Position numbers and translations under genes: made by a program. 64,000 bases of DNA from Vulcanimicrobiota bacterium (lineage in GTDB: Bacteria > Vulcanimicrobiota > Vulcanimicrobiia > Vulcanimicrobiales > Vulcanimicrobiaceae), in the NCBI GenBank assembly GCA_003161435.1, contig PMOS01000024.1:177158-241157 (forward strand). The letters run 5' to 3'. Below the pieces are notes generated by a model. The model had not been told where the DNA came from. It did no database searches and saw nothing but the letters and a program-made list of their open reading frames with translations. How positions within the stretch are numbered: the stretch's first letter is position 1; the number at the start of each line of letters is the position of its first letter. Shown piece after piece: positions 8,983 to 16,837 of this stretch.

Positions 8983-11016
8983 GTGGACGACATCGCGCGC
9001 CTCAGGAATATCGCCATCGTCGGACCGCACCACGCGGGCAAGACGACGCTGGTCGAAGCGCTGCTCGCGCACTGCGGCGCGATCCCGCGGCGAGGGTCTG
9101 TTCGAGACGGAACGACGACCACCGACTGCGAGCCTGAAGCGATCGGCCATTTGCAATCCGTCTGCGTCGGGTTCGCGCACACGTCGTGCGGACCGGTCGA
9201 TATCACCTTCGTCGACACCCCTGGCTTCGTCGACTTCTTCGAGGAGACGAAAACCGTTCTCGCGGCGGTTGACGCCGCGCTCATCGTCATCGACGGCGAA
9301 CCCGGCCGGGTCGCCCAAACGGCGGCGATCGTAGACCACGTGGAGATGCGCAAGATGCCGCATCTCTTTTTCGTCAACAAGCTCGATCGGCCCGGCGCGA
9401 ACTTCGACGCGACCCTCGCGGCGCTGCGCGACGCGTACGGCCCGCACGTCGTGGCGACGCACTTGCCGGTCGGGGTGGGCGAGAAGTTCGGCGGTTACGT
9501 CGACCTCGCCACCCGCAAGACGGTGCTGAATGCGGACGGAAAAACGACCGAGATCGCCGTCCCGATCGCGCTGCGCGACACCGTCGAAGCGCAGCGGACG
9601 ATCTTGCTCGAAGCGTTGGCCGACTTCGACGATACGCTCATGGAGGAGCTCCTCGACGGCAAGGATCCGGCGCAAGACGAGATCGAGCGCGACCTGTGTG
9701 AAGACTGCTCGCACGATCAGATCGTCCCCGTGCTGGTCGGCAGCGCGCAGGAGAACATCGGGATCAACCCGCTGGTCGACGCGATCGCGCGCCTCTTCCC
9801 TTCGCCGATGACCGAGCCGCGCCACGACGTCGACGGCCGCGCGATCGTACCGCGCGCCGACGGACCCGTGGTCGCGCAAGTCTGCAAGACGATCGTGCAC
9901 CCGCAGCAAGGAAAGCTCTCGGTCGTGCGCGTGTTCACCGGCACGATCACGCCCCAGACGCCGCTCGTCGACGCGTCGCGGAACAATGCGACCATCCGTC
10001 TATCGGGGATCGCGCGCCTGTTCGGCAAGCGGCAGGAGCCGGTCACCTCGGCCGGCCCGGGATCGATCGTCGCGCTTGCGCGGCTCGACGGCGTCTGCAC
10101 CGGCGACACGCTCGCATCGCCGAACGCCGGCGTGCTCATGCCGACCACCCCACTCGCCGAGCCGCTGTTCGCGGTGGCGATCGCGCCGGCGCAGCGGCTC
10201 GACGAGGCGAAGCTCTCGCAGGCGCTCGGCCGGCTGATCGAAGAGGACCCCGCGCTGCGCGTCGGGCGCGCCGAGTTCACCAACGAGTTGCAGCTGCTCG
10301 GCAGCGGCGAAACCCACGTCTCGACCGCGACCGAACGGCTCGCGCGCAAATACAACGTCGACGTGAAGACGCACCCGCCGTCGATCGCGTATCGCGAGAC
10401 GATCCAGAGCTCGACCGAGATCCACTCGCGCTACAAGCACCAGACCGGCGGCCACGGACAGTTCGCCGACGTCAAGCTGCGCTTCGAGCCGCGCGAACGC
10501 GGCAGCGGCGTGTCGTTCACCGAGAAGATCGTCGGCGGCGTGGTGCCGCGCCAGTTCTTCCCCGCGGTCGAGAAGGGCGTGAAGGAGGCGCTCGCGTCGG
10601 GCGGCCCGCACGGTTTCCCGGTGACCGACATCCACGTCACGCTGTTCGACGGCGCGTTCCACGACGTCGACTCGAGCGAAGCGTCGTTCAAGACGGCTTC
10701 GGGAATGGGCGTGCGCGATGCGCTGCACAAGCTCGGGACGGTCGTGCTCGAGCCGCTGATGCGTGTCGAGACGACGGTTCCGTCGCCGTCGCTGTCGGCG
10801 GCCGTCTCGCAGCTGACCGCGAAGCGCGGCCAGATCCTCGGATTCGAGGGCGCCGAGAAGCAAGGGTGGGATCGGATCACCGCGCTGGTTCCCCAAGCCG
10901 AGCTCGGCCGCTACGCAACGGAGTTGCGCACGGCGACCGCGGGGCTGGGAACATACGGTGCGCGCCACGAGCGCTTCGAGATCGCTCCTGAGCGCGCCGT
11001 GGTCGCGCCGGCGTGA
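8983..11016 (+). CDS. Divergent elongation factor G paralogue
   Basis: A 677-residue five-domain EF-G-like GTPase. G1 reads GPHHAGKTT, G4 NKLDRPGA. The G3 motif is DTPGFVDF, with phenylalanine where canonical EF-G has the catalytic histidine (DTPGHVDF), and the G2/switch I segment lacks the RGITI motif. Domain IV features are present (YKHQTGGHGQF, DGAFHDVDSSE), as is a C-terminal domain V. Start GTG 8983 has AGGAGG seven bases upstream. The family includes actinobacterial FusA2-like proteins of unclear role. GTP hydrolysis may be slow or absent; a role in ribosome rescue or regulation is inference. Its stop overlaps the next start as GTGA. Confidence 0.88.
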   Translation: MDDIARLRNIAIVGPHHAGKTTLVEALLAHCGAIPRRGSVRDGTTTTDCEPEAIGHLQSVCVGFAHTSCGPVDITFVDTPGFVDFFEETKTVLAAVDAALIVIDGEPGRVAQTAAIVDHVEMRKMPHLFFVNKLDRPGANFDATLAALRDAYGPHVVATHLPVGVGEKFGGYVDLATRKTVLNADGKTTEIAVPIALRDTVEAQRTILLEALADFDDTLMEELLDGKDPAQDEIERDLCEDCSHDQIVPVLVGSAQENIGINPLVDAIARLFPSPMTEPRHDVDGRAIVPRADGPVVAQVCKTIVHPQQGKLSVVRVFTGTITPQTPLVDASRNNATIRLSGIARLFGKRQEPVTSAGPGSIVALARLDGVCTGDTLASPNAGVLMPTTPLAEPLFAVAIAPAQRLDEAKLSQALGRLIEEDPALRVGRAEFTNELQLLGSGETHVSTATERLARKYNVDVKTHPPSIAYRETIQSSTEIHSRYKHQTGGHGQFADVKLRFEPRERGSGVSFTEKIVGGVVPRQFFPAVEKGVKEALASGGPHGFPVTDIHVTLFDGAFHDVDSSEASFKTASGMGVRDALHKLGTVVLEPLMRVETTVPSPSLSAAVSQLTAKRGQILGFEGAEKQGWDRITALVPQAELGRYATELRTATAGLGTYGARHERFEIAPERAVVAPA

Positions 11017-11462
11017 CCCGCGCAGCTCTGGTTGCGTGCCTGATCCTCGTAGCCGGTTGCGGCGGCGGCGGGAGCAGCGGCTCAGCGACGGCGCCCGCCG
11101 GGCTGCTCTGCGATCCGAACGCGCAGGGAATCCAGCTGGCGCGCCCGTTGCCGGGTCAGATGGGCGTAGCGATCACGACGACGACGATCGAGATCGTCGA
11201 CGACGGCAACCTGGACCAGCTCTATTCGCTGACGCCCCAATTCAATCTGAAACTGGTCGACACCGCCGGAGACCAAGACACGACGACCGCACTGGTCGAA
11301 GTTCAAGATCCGACCGGACAGCAGCCCTACGGCACGAGCTCGTACTTCTACCAGGGGACGCTCACCCAGAGCTTGATCGCCGGCCGCACCTACTCGGTGT
11401 CGCTGAACGCCACGAGCTTGTCGTGCACGCCGCTGCCGGTCACCGGCACGTTCTCGACCTAA
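11013..11462 (+). CDS. Small lipoprotein of unknown function
   Basis: 149 residues starting from GTG that overlaps the EF-G paralogue stop (GTGA). The N-terminus is a lipoprotein signal with lipobox LVAGC at about residues 12-16 followed by a glycine/serine linker. The mature part has a predicted beta-rich look (repeated Thr/Val strands, SLTPQFNLKLVDTAG, LVEVQDPTG) and resembles a single Ig-like or beta-sandwich domain. Two later cysteines could pair. No family is recognised. Coupling to a translation-factor gene is odd but may be chance. Confidence 0.75.
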   Translation: MTRAALVACLILVAGCGGGGSSGSATAPAGLLCDPNAQGIQLARPLPGQMGVAITTTTIEIVDDGNLDQLYSLTPQFNLKLVDTAGDQDTTTALVEVQDPTGQQPYGTSSYFYQGTLTQSLIAGRTYSVSLNATSLSCTPLPVTGTFST

Positions 11463-11469
11463 CCGGCCT

Positions 11470-12294
11470 TCAGCGGGCCCGTTGCGCGAACGCGGCCAGC
11501 GCGTTCGCCGTCGCCTCGGGTGACTCGAACATCGGCAGGTGGCCGACGCGCTCGAGCGCGACGAACGTCGCGCCGGCGATCGCATCGGCCGTCGCGCGCA
11601 GCGTCGCCGGCTTGAGATAGGCGTCCTCGGTCCCGGCGACGACGAGCGCGGGGACGTCGATGTCGGCCAACAGGTCGTGAGAGTCGAGGCGCTCCTTCAT
11701 CCCGCGCACCAGCTGCGCGCAGCCGCGCGGATCCTGGCGCTGCATGACCGCACGGATGCGTTCGACGAGATCGGGCCGCTCGCGATACGCGTGCGGCGCG
11801 AGGTAGCGCGGGAGGTAGCTGTCGACGGCGGCACCCATCGCGTTCTCGCGTTCGAGCCGGTCGGCCAGATCGTCGCGGCTCGCGGCGAGCGCGCGCTGGG
11901 CGGGATCGGCGTGCGGCGCGTTCGACGCGTCGGCGGAGACGTGGCTCGCGACCAGTGCGAGCCCCGCGACACGCTCGGCGTACATGCGAAAGAACGCGAG
12001 CGCGACGTACCCGCCGATCGAGTGTCCGACCAGCGCAGCGCGCTCGACGTAGAGCGCGTCGAGCAGACCTGCAACGTCACCGGCCAGCACCTCCATGAGC
12101 GCGGGGCCGTCGCTGGGTTCCGACTCGCCGCAGCCGCGCAGGTCGACGCGAATCACCCGCGCCGCGCTCAGCGCCGGCAACTGCTCGTCCCACACGCCGC
12201 GGTCGAGCGGAAAGCCGTGCAGCAACACCAGCGGCGTGCCTCGGCCGCCGGAATCGTCGTACCCGATCCGGCGGCCGTCGATGACGATCGTCAC
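11470..12294 (-). CDS. Alpha/beta-fold hydrolase
   Basis: A 274-residue cytosolic hydrolase with the HGFPLDRGVWD oxyanion region, nucleophile elbow GHSIGG around residue 91-96, an acid in VVAGTEDAYL and the catalytic histidine in GHLPMFE near the C-terminus. Close relatives are 3-oxoadipate enol-lactonase-like or haloperoxidase-like enzymes, but no diagnostic residues fix the substrate. It converges on the lipoprotein gene with only 7 bases between. It lies 7 bases after the LolA-like gene, so it may be the last gene of the envelope operon that begins at 15685. Confidence 0.88.
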   Translation of the reverse strand: MTIVIDGRRIGYDDSGGRGTPLVLLHGFPLDRGVWDEQLPALSAARVIRVDLRGCGESEPSDGPALMEVLAGDVAGLLDALYVERAALVGHSIGGYVALAFFRMYAERVAGLALVASHVSADASNAPHADPAQRALAASRDDLADRLERENAMGAAVDSYLPRYLAPHAYRERPDLVERIRAVMQRQDPRGCAQLVRGMKERLDSHDLLADIDVPALVVAGTEDAYLKPATLRATADAIAGATFVALERVGHLPMFESPEATANALAAFAQRAR

Positions 12295-12301
12295 GCGACT
12301 T

Positions 12302-12934
12302 CTAGAAGTCGCTTTCCTTGAGACCTGCCGCCGTGTTCACGTCGGTGAACGCCTCGTCGACCACGATCGCCGTGCCGGCGTACGTCACGCGCCGAACCGG
12401 CAGGTGCGTCGTCTTCGACAGAAAGATCACGCGCTTCGTCGCGCCGAACGGATCCGTGTACGGTATCGTGACCGTGTCGTAGGTCGTCCCGCTCCACGCC
12501 TCTTCCGCGTTGGTCTCCGACGCCGCCGACTTGATGTTGTCGGCGATGTTGTCGAACGAGGCCTCGTCGATCGTTCCGCCGCGCAAGTCGACGGCACGGC
12601 CGTCGTGGATCGAGATGTTCAAGTGGACGCCGCTGAGGATGCCGCCCTGATGGCCGCTCACCGTGTCGCCGCCCTTCCACGAAGCACCGCCGCCGCGACC
12701 CGCACCGCCCGTGATGTCGATCCTGGCGAAGTGCGGCTTGAGGTACGCGTAGTGATACGTCCGGTCTTGGATGTCGCTGCCCTTGACCACGTGGATCTTG
12801 ATGTTGTCGGTGTAGCTCGGCACCTTCGACCACGCGTCGAGAAAGGCGGCCGCCGGGCCGGACGGCGCGGCGCCGAGCAGCGCCACGCTCAGCGTGGCAG
12901 CAGCGGCGGCGAGAGCGAGCTTAGCGTTGCGCAC
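12302..12934 (-). CDS. Secreted LolA-like/DUF1571-like protein
   Basis: 210 residues with a cleavable signal peptide (MRNAKLALAAAAATLSVALLG, initiated by GTG). The mature part, with VPSYTDNIKIHVVKGS, YLKPHFARIDI and SKTTHLPVRRVTY, has the look of LolA-fold periplasmic proteins that bind lipids or lipoproteins; the match is to the pattern of the fold, not to strict LolA. Its start lies 14 bases inside the preceding SGNH gene, so it is translated from the same mRNA. Probable role is lipid or surface-protein handling; the specific ligand is unknown. Confidence 0.7.
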   Translation of the reverse strand: MRNAKLALAAAAATLSVALLGAAPSGPAAAFLDAWSKVPSYTDNIKIHVVKGSDIQDRTYHYAYLKPHFARIDITGGAGRGGGASWKGGDTVSGHQGGILSGVHLNISIHDGRAVDLRGGTIDEASFDNIADNIKSAASETNAEEAWSGTTYDTVTIPYTDPFGATKRVIFLSKTTHLPVRRVTYAGTAIVVDEAFTDVNTAAGLKESDF

Positions 12935-14543
12935 GGAGATACCCCGATGGGTTGATGGTGCCGAAGTTGGCAGCCGAGTACGGATCGCCCATGACGACCG
13001 TGTGAATGTCGACTAGCGGGAACGCCTGCCCATACTTGGTATCGAAGGCCGTGATGAACAGGTTTGCGATCACCGCGTAACCGGTGTTCGACGGATGCAA
13101 TCCGTCGAGGCTGAAGAAACCACCGCCGTATTGCAACGTGGCGGTATCACCTTGCGGATCGCCGAGCGGAAACGGTTTCCCTTGAGCCCGTAGAGCCTCG
13201 GCGGCCTGGAACGTCGAAGCGATGTCGACCAGCGCGGCGCCGGTCGAGGCCGCGGCGCCCGCGATCGCCTGATCGTACGCGACGTTGAGCTGCTTGACGG
13301 TCAGCGCCGTCTGGTCGCTGACGAACTCACCCGCGCCGGTCGGATTCGCCGGCGTCACCACCTGCGGGACCGGTTGACTCTGCAGAATAGCAGCGACCGT
13401 GTCGAGCAGCACCGGCAGCAAGAAGTAGCCGTTCGGCCCGAGGCCCGCCTGCTGGATCTCGGCTTGCGCGTACTGATGCGCCGCCAGTTCGGCGGCGGCA
13501 ACCTTTGCCTGGACTGCGGGGATCGTCGCGGCGACCGACGGCGGGATCCCGAACTGTTGGGCCGCGCCGTTGATGATCGCGGCCTGCAGGAACGCATCGA
13601 GGTTCTGCTCGTAGGTCGGCTCGGTCGTCGATTGGACCGGGAAGAACAGCGCGCCGCCCAGCACGTCGACGAGGTTGGCGACGGCGACTTTGGCGCCGCT
13701 CGCCTGCAAGCCGCGGATGATCGTGGCGATGTCGTTGCCGATCGCGGTCGGGTTCGCCGGCGGCGAGCCGCCGTTGGCGAAGGCGAAGTGCAACAGGTCG
13801 TTCGACCCGATGTTCACCGTCGCGAGCTGACCGTGGAGTGACTCGGCGGCCTGCAGCTGCGTGACCTGCGAGCCGAAGTTTGCCAAGGCCGGATAGAACG
13901 CTTCGCTCTCGCTGAACAGCAGCGAGTTGAGCGCAGCCAGCGCGGGCGGCGACATCGCAATCGTCGCCGCGGACGCGCAGCTCGAGAGCGGCTGGTACAT
14001 CGCGATGACTTCGTGCGTGGTCTGCCCTGAAACCGCGACGTCGTACGGCGTCGTGTTCGGATTCATCCGATCGCCCAGCGCGCCGCTCGGCGAAAACGCC
14101 GCCGCGCGCTCGCCGGTGCACTCCGTCGTGAGCCCGGCCGGAAAGCCGCTGCTGGTCTTGGCCAAGATTCCGCCGATTCCGGGCGGAGTGATGAGCGGAA
14201 GCGGCGAGGTAGCCGGATTCTCGAGCGTCGATTTCGTGACTTTGTTGGCCTGCTCCCAGAGCAGCGCGTAGAAGCCGTTTTCCTGCGTCTCCTGGACGCG
14301 CCCGATCGTGCCCACGCCGGGAGCGGTCGCACCGCCCGGAATGTCCGCGCCGGTGAGGCCGCCGGATTGCACGCCCGCGGTCAGGCTGTCGCCGACGCCG
14401 ACGATCTTCACCGCGGCCGCCACCGTCGTGCCGGGACTGGCGTTGAACGGCGTCGTGAACGGTTTGGTCCCGCCGCTGCCGCCGCAGGCGGTGAGGGCGA
14501 CGATGACTGCGAGCGCCGCGGCCGAGCGAGTCCGCGCGATCAC
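12921..14543 (-). CDS. SGNH/GDSL hydrolase lipoprotein
   Basis: 540 residues from GTG 14543, which overlaps the stop of the upstream barrel gene as GTGA. The lipobox is ALTACG, then a Thr/Pro-rich linker. The SGNH blocks are clear: GVGDSLTAG (block I), GSNDLL (block III) and DGLHPSNTGY with the Asp-x-x-His pair (block V). It is long for the family because of a roughly 200-residue insert between blocks I and III. The enzyme probably hydrolyses esters in lipids or glycans at the outer membrane or in the periplasm. The frame is open well upstream but that part is antisense-like and discarded. Confidence 0.88.
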   Translation of the reverse strand: MIARTRSAAALAVIVALTACGGSGGTKPFTTPFNASPGTTVAAAVKIVGVGDSLTAGVQSGGLTGADIPGGATAPGVGTIGRVQETQENGFYALLWEQANKVTKSTLENPATSPLPLITPPGIGGILAKTSSGFPAGLTTECTGERAAAFSPSGALGDRMNPNTTPYDVAVSGQTTHEVIAMYQPLSSCASAATIAMSPPALAALNSLLFSESEAFYPALANFGSQVTQLQAAESLHGQLATVNIGSNDLLHFAFANGGSPPANPTAIGNDIATIIRGLQASGAKVAVANLVDVLGGALFFPVQSTTEPTYEQNLDAFLQAAIINGAAQQFGIPPSVAATIPAVQAKVAAAELAAHQYAQAEIQQAGLGPNGYFLLPVLLDTVAAILQSQPVPQVVTPANPTGAGEFVSDQTALTVKQLNVAYDQAIAGAAASTGAALVDIASTFQAAEALRAQGKPFPLGDPQGDTATLQYGGGFFSLDGLHPSNTGYAVIANLFITAFDTKYGQAFPLVDIHTVVMGDPYSAANFGTINPSGYLRAQR

Positions 14544-15685
14544 AGCGGCAGCACCGTCGGCGAACCAAGACCGAATTGAATCTGCACGGTTGTCGCCTTG
14601 AGCCCGCCGCGTGACGTCGCGACCGAGCTGCAGGAAGGAAGGTTCTGGCAGTAGAGTCCCGTGATGCCCATCTCCTTGTAGTTGGTCGCGCCGCCCGTCA
14701 GCACGGACATTTGCACGTACGTCTGCGGCGTGAAGTGGTGCGAGAGCCCGTAGATAAAGGTCGGCGTGTACTCGGGGTACGGATCGACCGGGTTGTACTG
14801 CACCAGGCGCGACGGCTGGAAGAAGAACGTCGTCGACCGGCTGGCGCGATATTCGATGTAACCCAGTAGGAATATCTGCGCCTTGTTGGTCTGGTTGATC
14901 CCGTCGAGGTGGTTCAGCCACTGCCCGGCGACGGTCGCCGTGGCGAACATGCGGGGCGTCGCCAAGAACGGGAGTGTGATCGGAAGCAGCCACTCCTGCT
15001 CGGTGCGCTGGCGAACCGAAACCGGGAAACCGTTGTATTCGATCAGCGCCGTATCGTCGCCGCCGGCGATCTTCGCCGTGTGAGCGAGGTACGTCGGCGA
15101 GATCACGATCGGCAGCTTGTTGCCGATCACGAACAAGTTCTGGTCGACGACGGTGAGGATCTGGTCCTTGGTCGTCGCGTCGACCGCACCGGTGTTCTGC
15201 GTGATCCCCGCCAGCGCGCTGCCCGGCGCGGTGAAGCCCTGGATGTAAAACGGCACGTTCTTGTTGCTGAAGCCGACCGGGAACTGCTGGATCTCGTAAT
15301 AGCCGACCTGCAGCCGGTTGCTGCGCGAGAAGCCGTAACCGAAGCCGGCATCGACGCCGCCCGGCATGCGCGCGTTGTAGTTGATCCCGCCATACGGAAA
15401 CGCGAACGAAACGTCGACGTTATAGGTGAACCCGAGCGGTAAGCTCGGGCGCCGGATCGGCGCCTGCGGCGTTCCGACCGGATTGGTTTGAGCTACGTCG
15501 CTGGGCGAACGGCCCTTGTTGGCAGAGAGATCGTTGAGCGCACGTTGCAGCGAAGCGTTGGCCGGTGCCAGAAGTCCGGCGCTGATCGCCCCGGCCTCCG
15601 ACACGTCGGCGCGGGCCATCAGCGGCGCGAAAGTGATTGCGGCACACGCGGCGGCGCACGCCGCCACCGACACACGTTGTATCAT
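14540..15685 (-). CDS. Probable outer-membrane beta-barrel protein
   Basis: 381 residues with signal peptide (MIQRVSVAACAAACAAITFA, cleavage near ARADV). The mature chain alternates short aromatic/hydrophobic strands with turns (LGFTYNVDVSFAFPYGG, SRSTTFFFQPSRLVQYN), as expected for a porin-like or transporter barrel, and it ends in a hydrophobic residue. No family is recognised. It is the first gene of an overlapped operon with the SGNH lipoprotein and LolA-like protein, which suggests an outer-membrane lipid or ester uptake/processing unit. The frame is open upstream to 15820 but the signal peptide fixes the start at 15685. Confidence 0.72.
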   Translation of the reverse strand: MIQRVSVAACAAACAAITFAPLMARADVSEAGAISAGLLAPANASLQRALNDLSANKGRSPSDVAQTNPVGTPQAPIRRPSLPLGFTYNVDVSFAFPYGGINYNARMPGGVDAGFGYGFSRSNRLQVGYYEIQQFPVGFSNKNVPFYIQGFTAPGSALAGITQNTGAVDATTKDQILTVVDQNLFVIGNKLPIVISPTYLAHTAKIAGGDDTALIEYNGFPVSVRQRTEQEWLLPITLPFLATPRMFATATVAGQWLNHLDGINQTNKAQIFLLGYIEYRASRSTTFFFQPSRLVQYNPVDPYPEYTPTFIYGLSHHFTPQTYVQMSVLTGGATNYKEMGITGLYCQNLPSCSSVATSRGGLKATTVQIQFGLGSPTVLPL

Positions 15686-15810
15686 GAACGTCGCGTTGCG
15701 CGGGTCGGAGAAAGGTTCCTTCGCCGACGCGGCGGCGCCGTCGGACGCGTCTTCCGCGCCGCGCGCGACGACGTCATCGTGCGCGTCTCCTGTCGGCCGA
15801 CGGCAAAAAG

Positions 15811-15839
15811 TTGCACACACACTTGATTAGTGGTATAAG
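15811..15839 (+). promoter_or_regulatory. Sigma-70-type promoter of the first histone H1-like gene
   Basis: TTGCAC (15811-15816), a 17-base spacer, then TATAAG (15834-15839). Both hexamers differ from consensus by one or two bases, and the spacing is ideal. Transcription would start near 15846 and give a leader of about 80 bases before the ATG at 15926. Confidence 0.7.
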
Positions 15840-15910
15840 AGATGCAACTGCCGGCGGTCGTCCGCCGGATTCTCCGCGCGTCCGTCGGGTCCCGCGGACG
15901 CGGAAAGGAA

Positions 15911-15924
15911 CGGTAGCACTACCG
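15911..15924 (+). promoter_or_regulatory. Palindrome between ribosome site and start codon of the H1-like gene
   Basis: CGGTAGCACTACCG is a 14-base sequence with six-base arms separated by CA. It lies between AAAGGAA (15904-15910) and ATG 15926. The linear distance from the ribosome site to the ATG is about 15 bases, too long; folding of the hairpin would bring them to a normal distance. It could thus tune translation or bind a protein. That role is inference. Confidence 0.45.
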
Positions 15925-15925
15925 A

Positions 15926-16207
15926 ATGGCCGCAAAGAAGGCTGCGTCGAAACGAAAGACGACGCGCAAAAAGACTGCGAAGAAGACCGGCGCTCGTAAG
16001 ACGACGGCCCGCAAGAAGACCGCAAAGAAGACCGCGAAGAAGACCACCGCTCGCAAGAAGACCGGTGGACGGAAGAAGAAAGCGGGAGGACGCAAGAAGA
16101 AGGCGACGTCACGGAAGAAGACTGGGGCGAAGAAGGCCGTCCGCAAGACAGCCCGTCGCGCCGCACCGCGTCGCAAGACCGCTGCTCGCAAAAAGAAAGC
16201 GGCATAA
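15926..16207 (+). CDS. Lysine-rich histone H1-like protein (first copy)
   Basis: 93 residues, almost only Lys, Arg, Ala, Thr and Gly. It begins MAAKKAASKRKTTRKK and consists of tandem KKTA/RKKT-type pentads, like the C-terminal tail of eukaryotic H1 and bacterial proteins such as Hc2, BpH1 and AlgP. Such proteins bind and compact DNA and are intrinsically disordered. The gene is monocistronic, with a good promoter and a strong terminator. A paralogue at 44969-45253 shares its first 12 residues but has a different tail. Confidence 0.85.
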   Translation: MAAKKAASKRKTTRKKTAKKTGARKTTARKKTAKKTAKKTTARKKTGGRKKKAGGRKKKATSRKKTGAKKAVRKTARRAAPRRKTAARKKKAA

Positions 16208-16229
16208 CACACCAGCCGATTGAGGCTAC

Positions 16230-16270
16230 GAAGCGCGTCGCGAGAAAACTCGCGGCGCGCTTCTTCTTTT
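16230..16270 (+). terminator. Rho-independent terminator of the H1-like gene
   Basis: A 15-base arm (16230-16244) pairs with 16249-16263 with a single G.U pair and an AAAA loop, and is followed by TTCTTTT. This is a textbook intrinsic terminator 23 bases after the stop codon. Confidence 0.9.
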
Positions 16271-16330
16271 GCGATGCCCCGTCGATCGGTCGCGGCAAAG
16301 CGGACTCGCATCGACTTTTGTCATATTCTT

Positions 16331-16350
16331 TATATCAAGTAGTTGATATA
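16331..16350. promoter_or_regulatory. 20-bp palindrome, probable MarR-type operator
   Basis: TATATCAAGTAGTTGATATA is a perfect inverted repeat, 8-base arms around GTAG. It lies 47 bases before the secreted-protein gene, which is followed by the MarR gene at 16838. MarR regulators bind AT-rich palindromes of about this size and usually control their own operon. Assignment to this MarR protein is by position only. Confidence 0.6.
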
Positions 16351-16397
16351 GAAACGCCCAGAGACTCTTCCCATCCTCAGAGGGTAGCCTTGTCACC

Positions 16398-16796
16398 ATG
16401 GTCCTCAATGCGCTCGCCGGCCTCGCCGGCGCCCTCAGCCTGGTCGCCGCGCCGGTCGCGACCGCCGCTCCGCCGATCAACGTCGTGTCGTGCGTCTACA
16501 CGAGCCAACAAGTGAGCTCAGCCGTCACCGGGTTCGCGCGGACCGCGCCCTTCGAGCTCAGCAGCCTCCGCATCTCCTTCGTCAATCAGGGACCGCTGGA
16601 AGCGAGGGATGTGCGCTTCGCCGCCACCTACGACGGCCTGACACAAATCGTCGACGACCGCGGGCGCTTCGCGACCGCGAAGCAGATCACGCGTGACTTC
16701 CAGCCGCTCGCAACCGGGACGTTTCGCGACGATCCCGCACGGTGCGTGGTACAGTCGGTAACCTTTGCCGACGGTTCTACCTGGCAGCCGTCGTAG
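16398..16796 (+). CDS. Small secreted protein of unknown function
   Basis: 132 residues with a signal peptide (MVLNALAGLAGALSLVAAPVATA). The mature part has one early and one late cysteine and a beta-sandwich-like pattern (ELSSLRISFVNQGPLEARDV, FADGSTWQPS), as in small periplasmic Ig-like proteins. No family is recognised. It lies behind the 16331-16350 palindrome and 41 bases before the MarR gene, so the two probably form one operon. Confidence 0.7.
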   Translation: MVLNALAGLAGALSLVAAPVATAAPPINVVSCVYTSQQVSSAVTGFARTAPFELSSLRISFVNQGPLEARDVRFAATYDGLTQIVDDRGRFATAKQITRDFQPLATGTFRDDPARCVVQSVTFADGSTWQPS

Positions 16797-16837
16797 TCTC
16801 CGGCATGGTGGGCATGGTCGCTGGGGAACCAGCGGCC

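Noticed and set aside
15926..16207. Lysine codon repeats as a possible CRISPR or satellite array
   Set aside because: Repeats are short, irregular and in frame with the H1-like protein; no spacers.
16318..16349. Promoter TTGTCA with a -10 near the MarR palindrome
   Set aside because: Spacing to any TATAAT-like hexamer is 20 bases or more; only the palindrome is reported.
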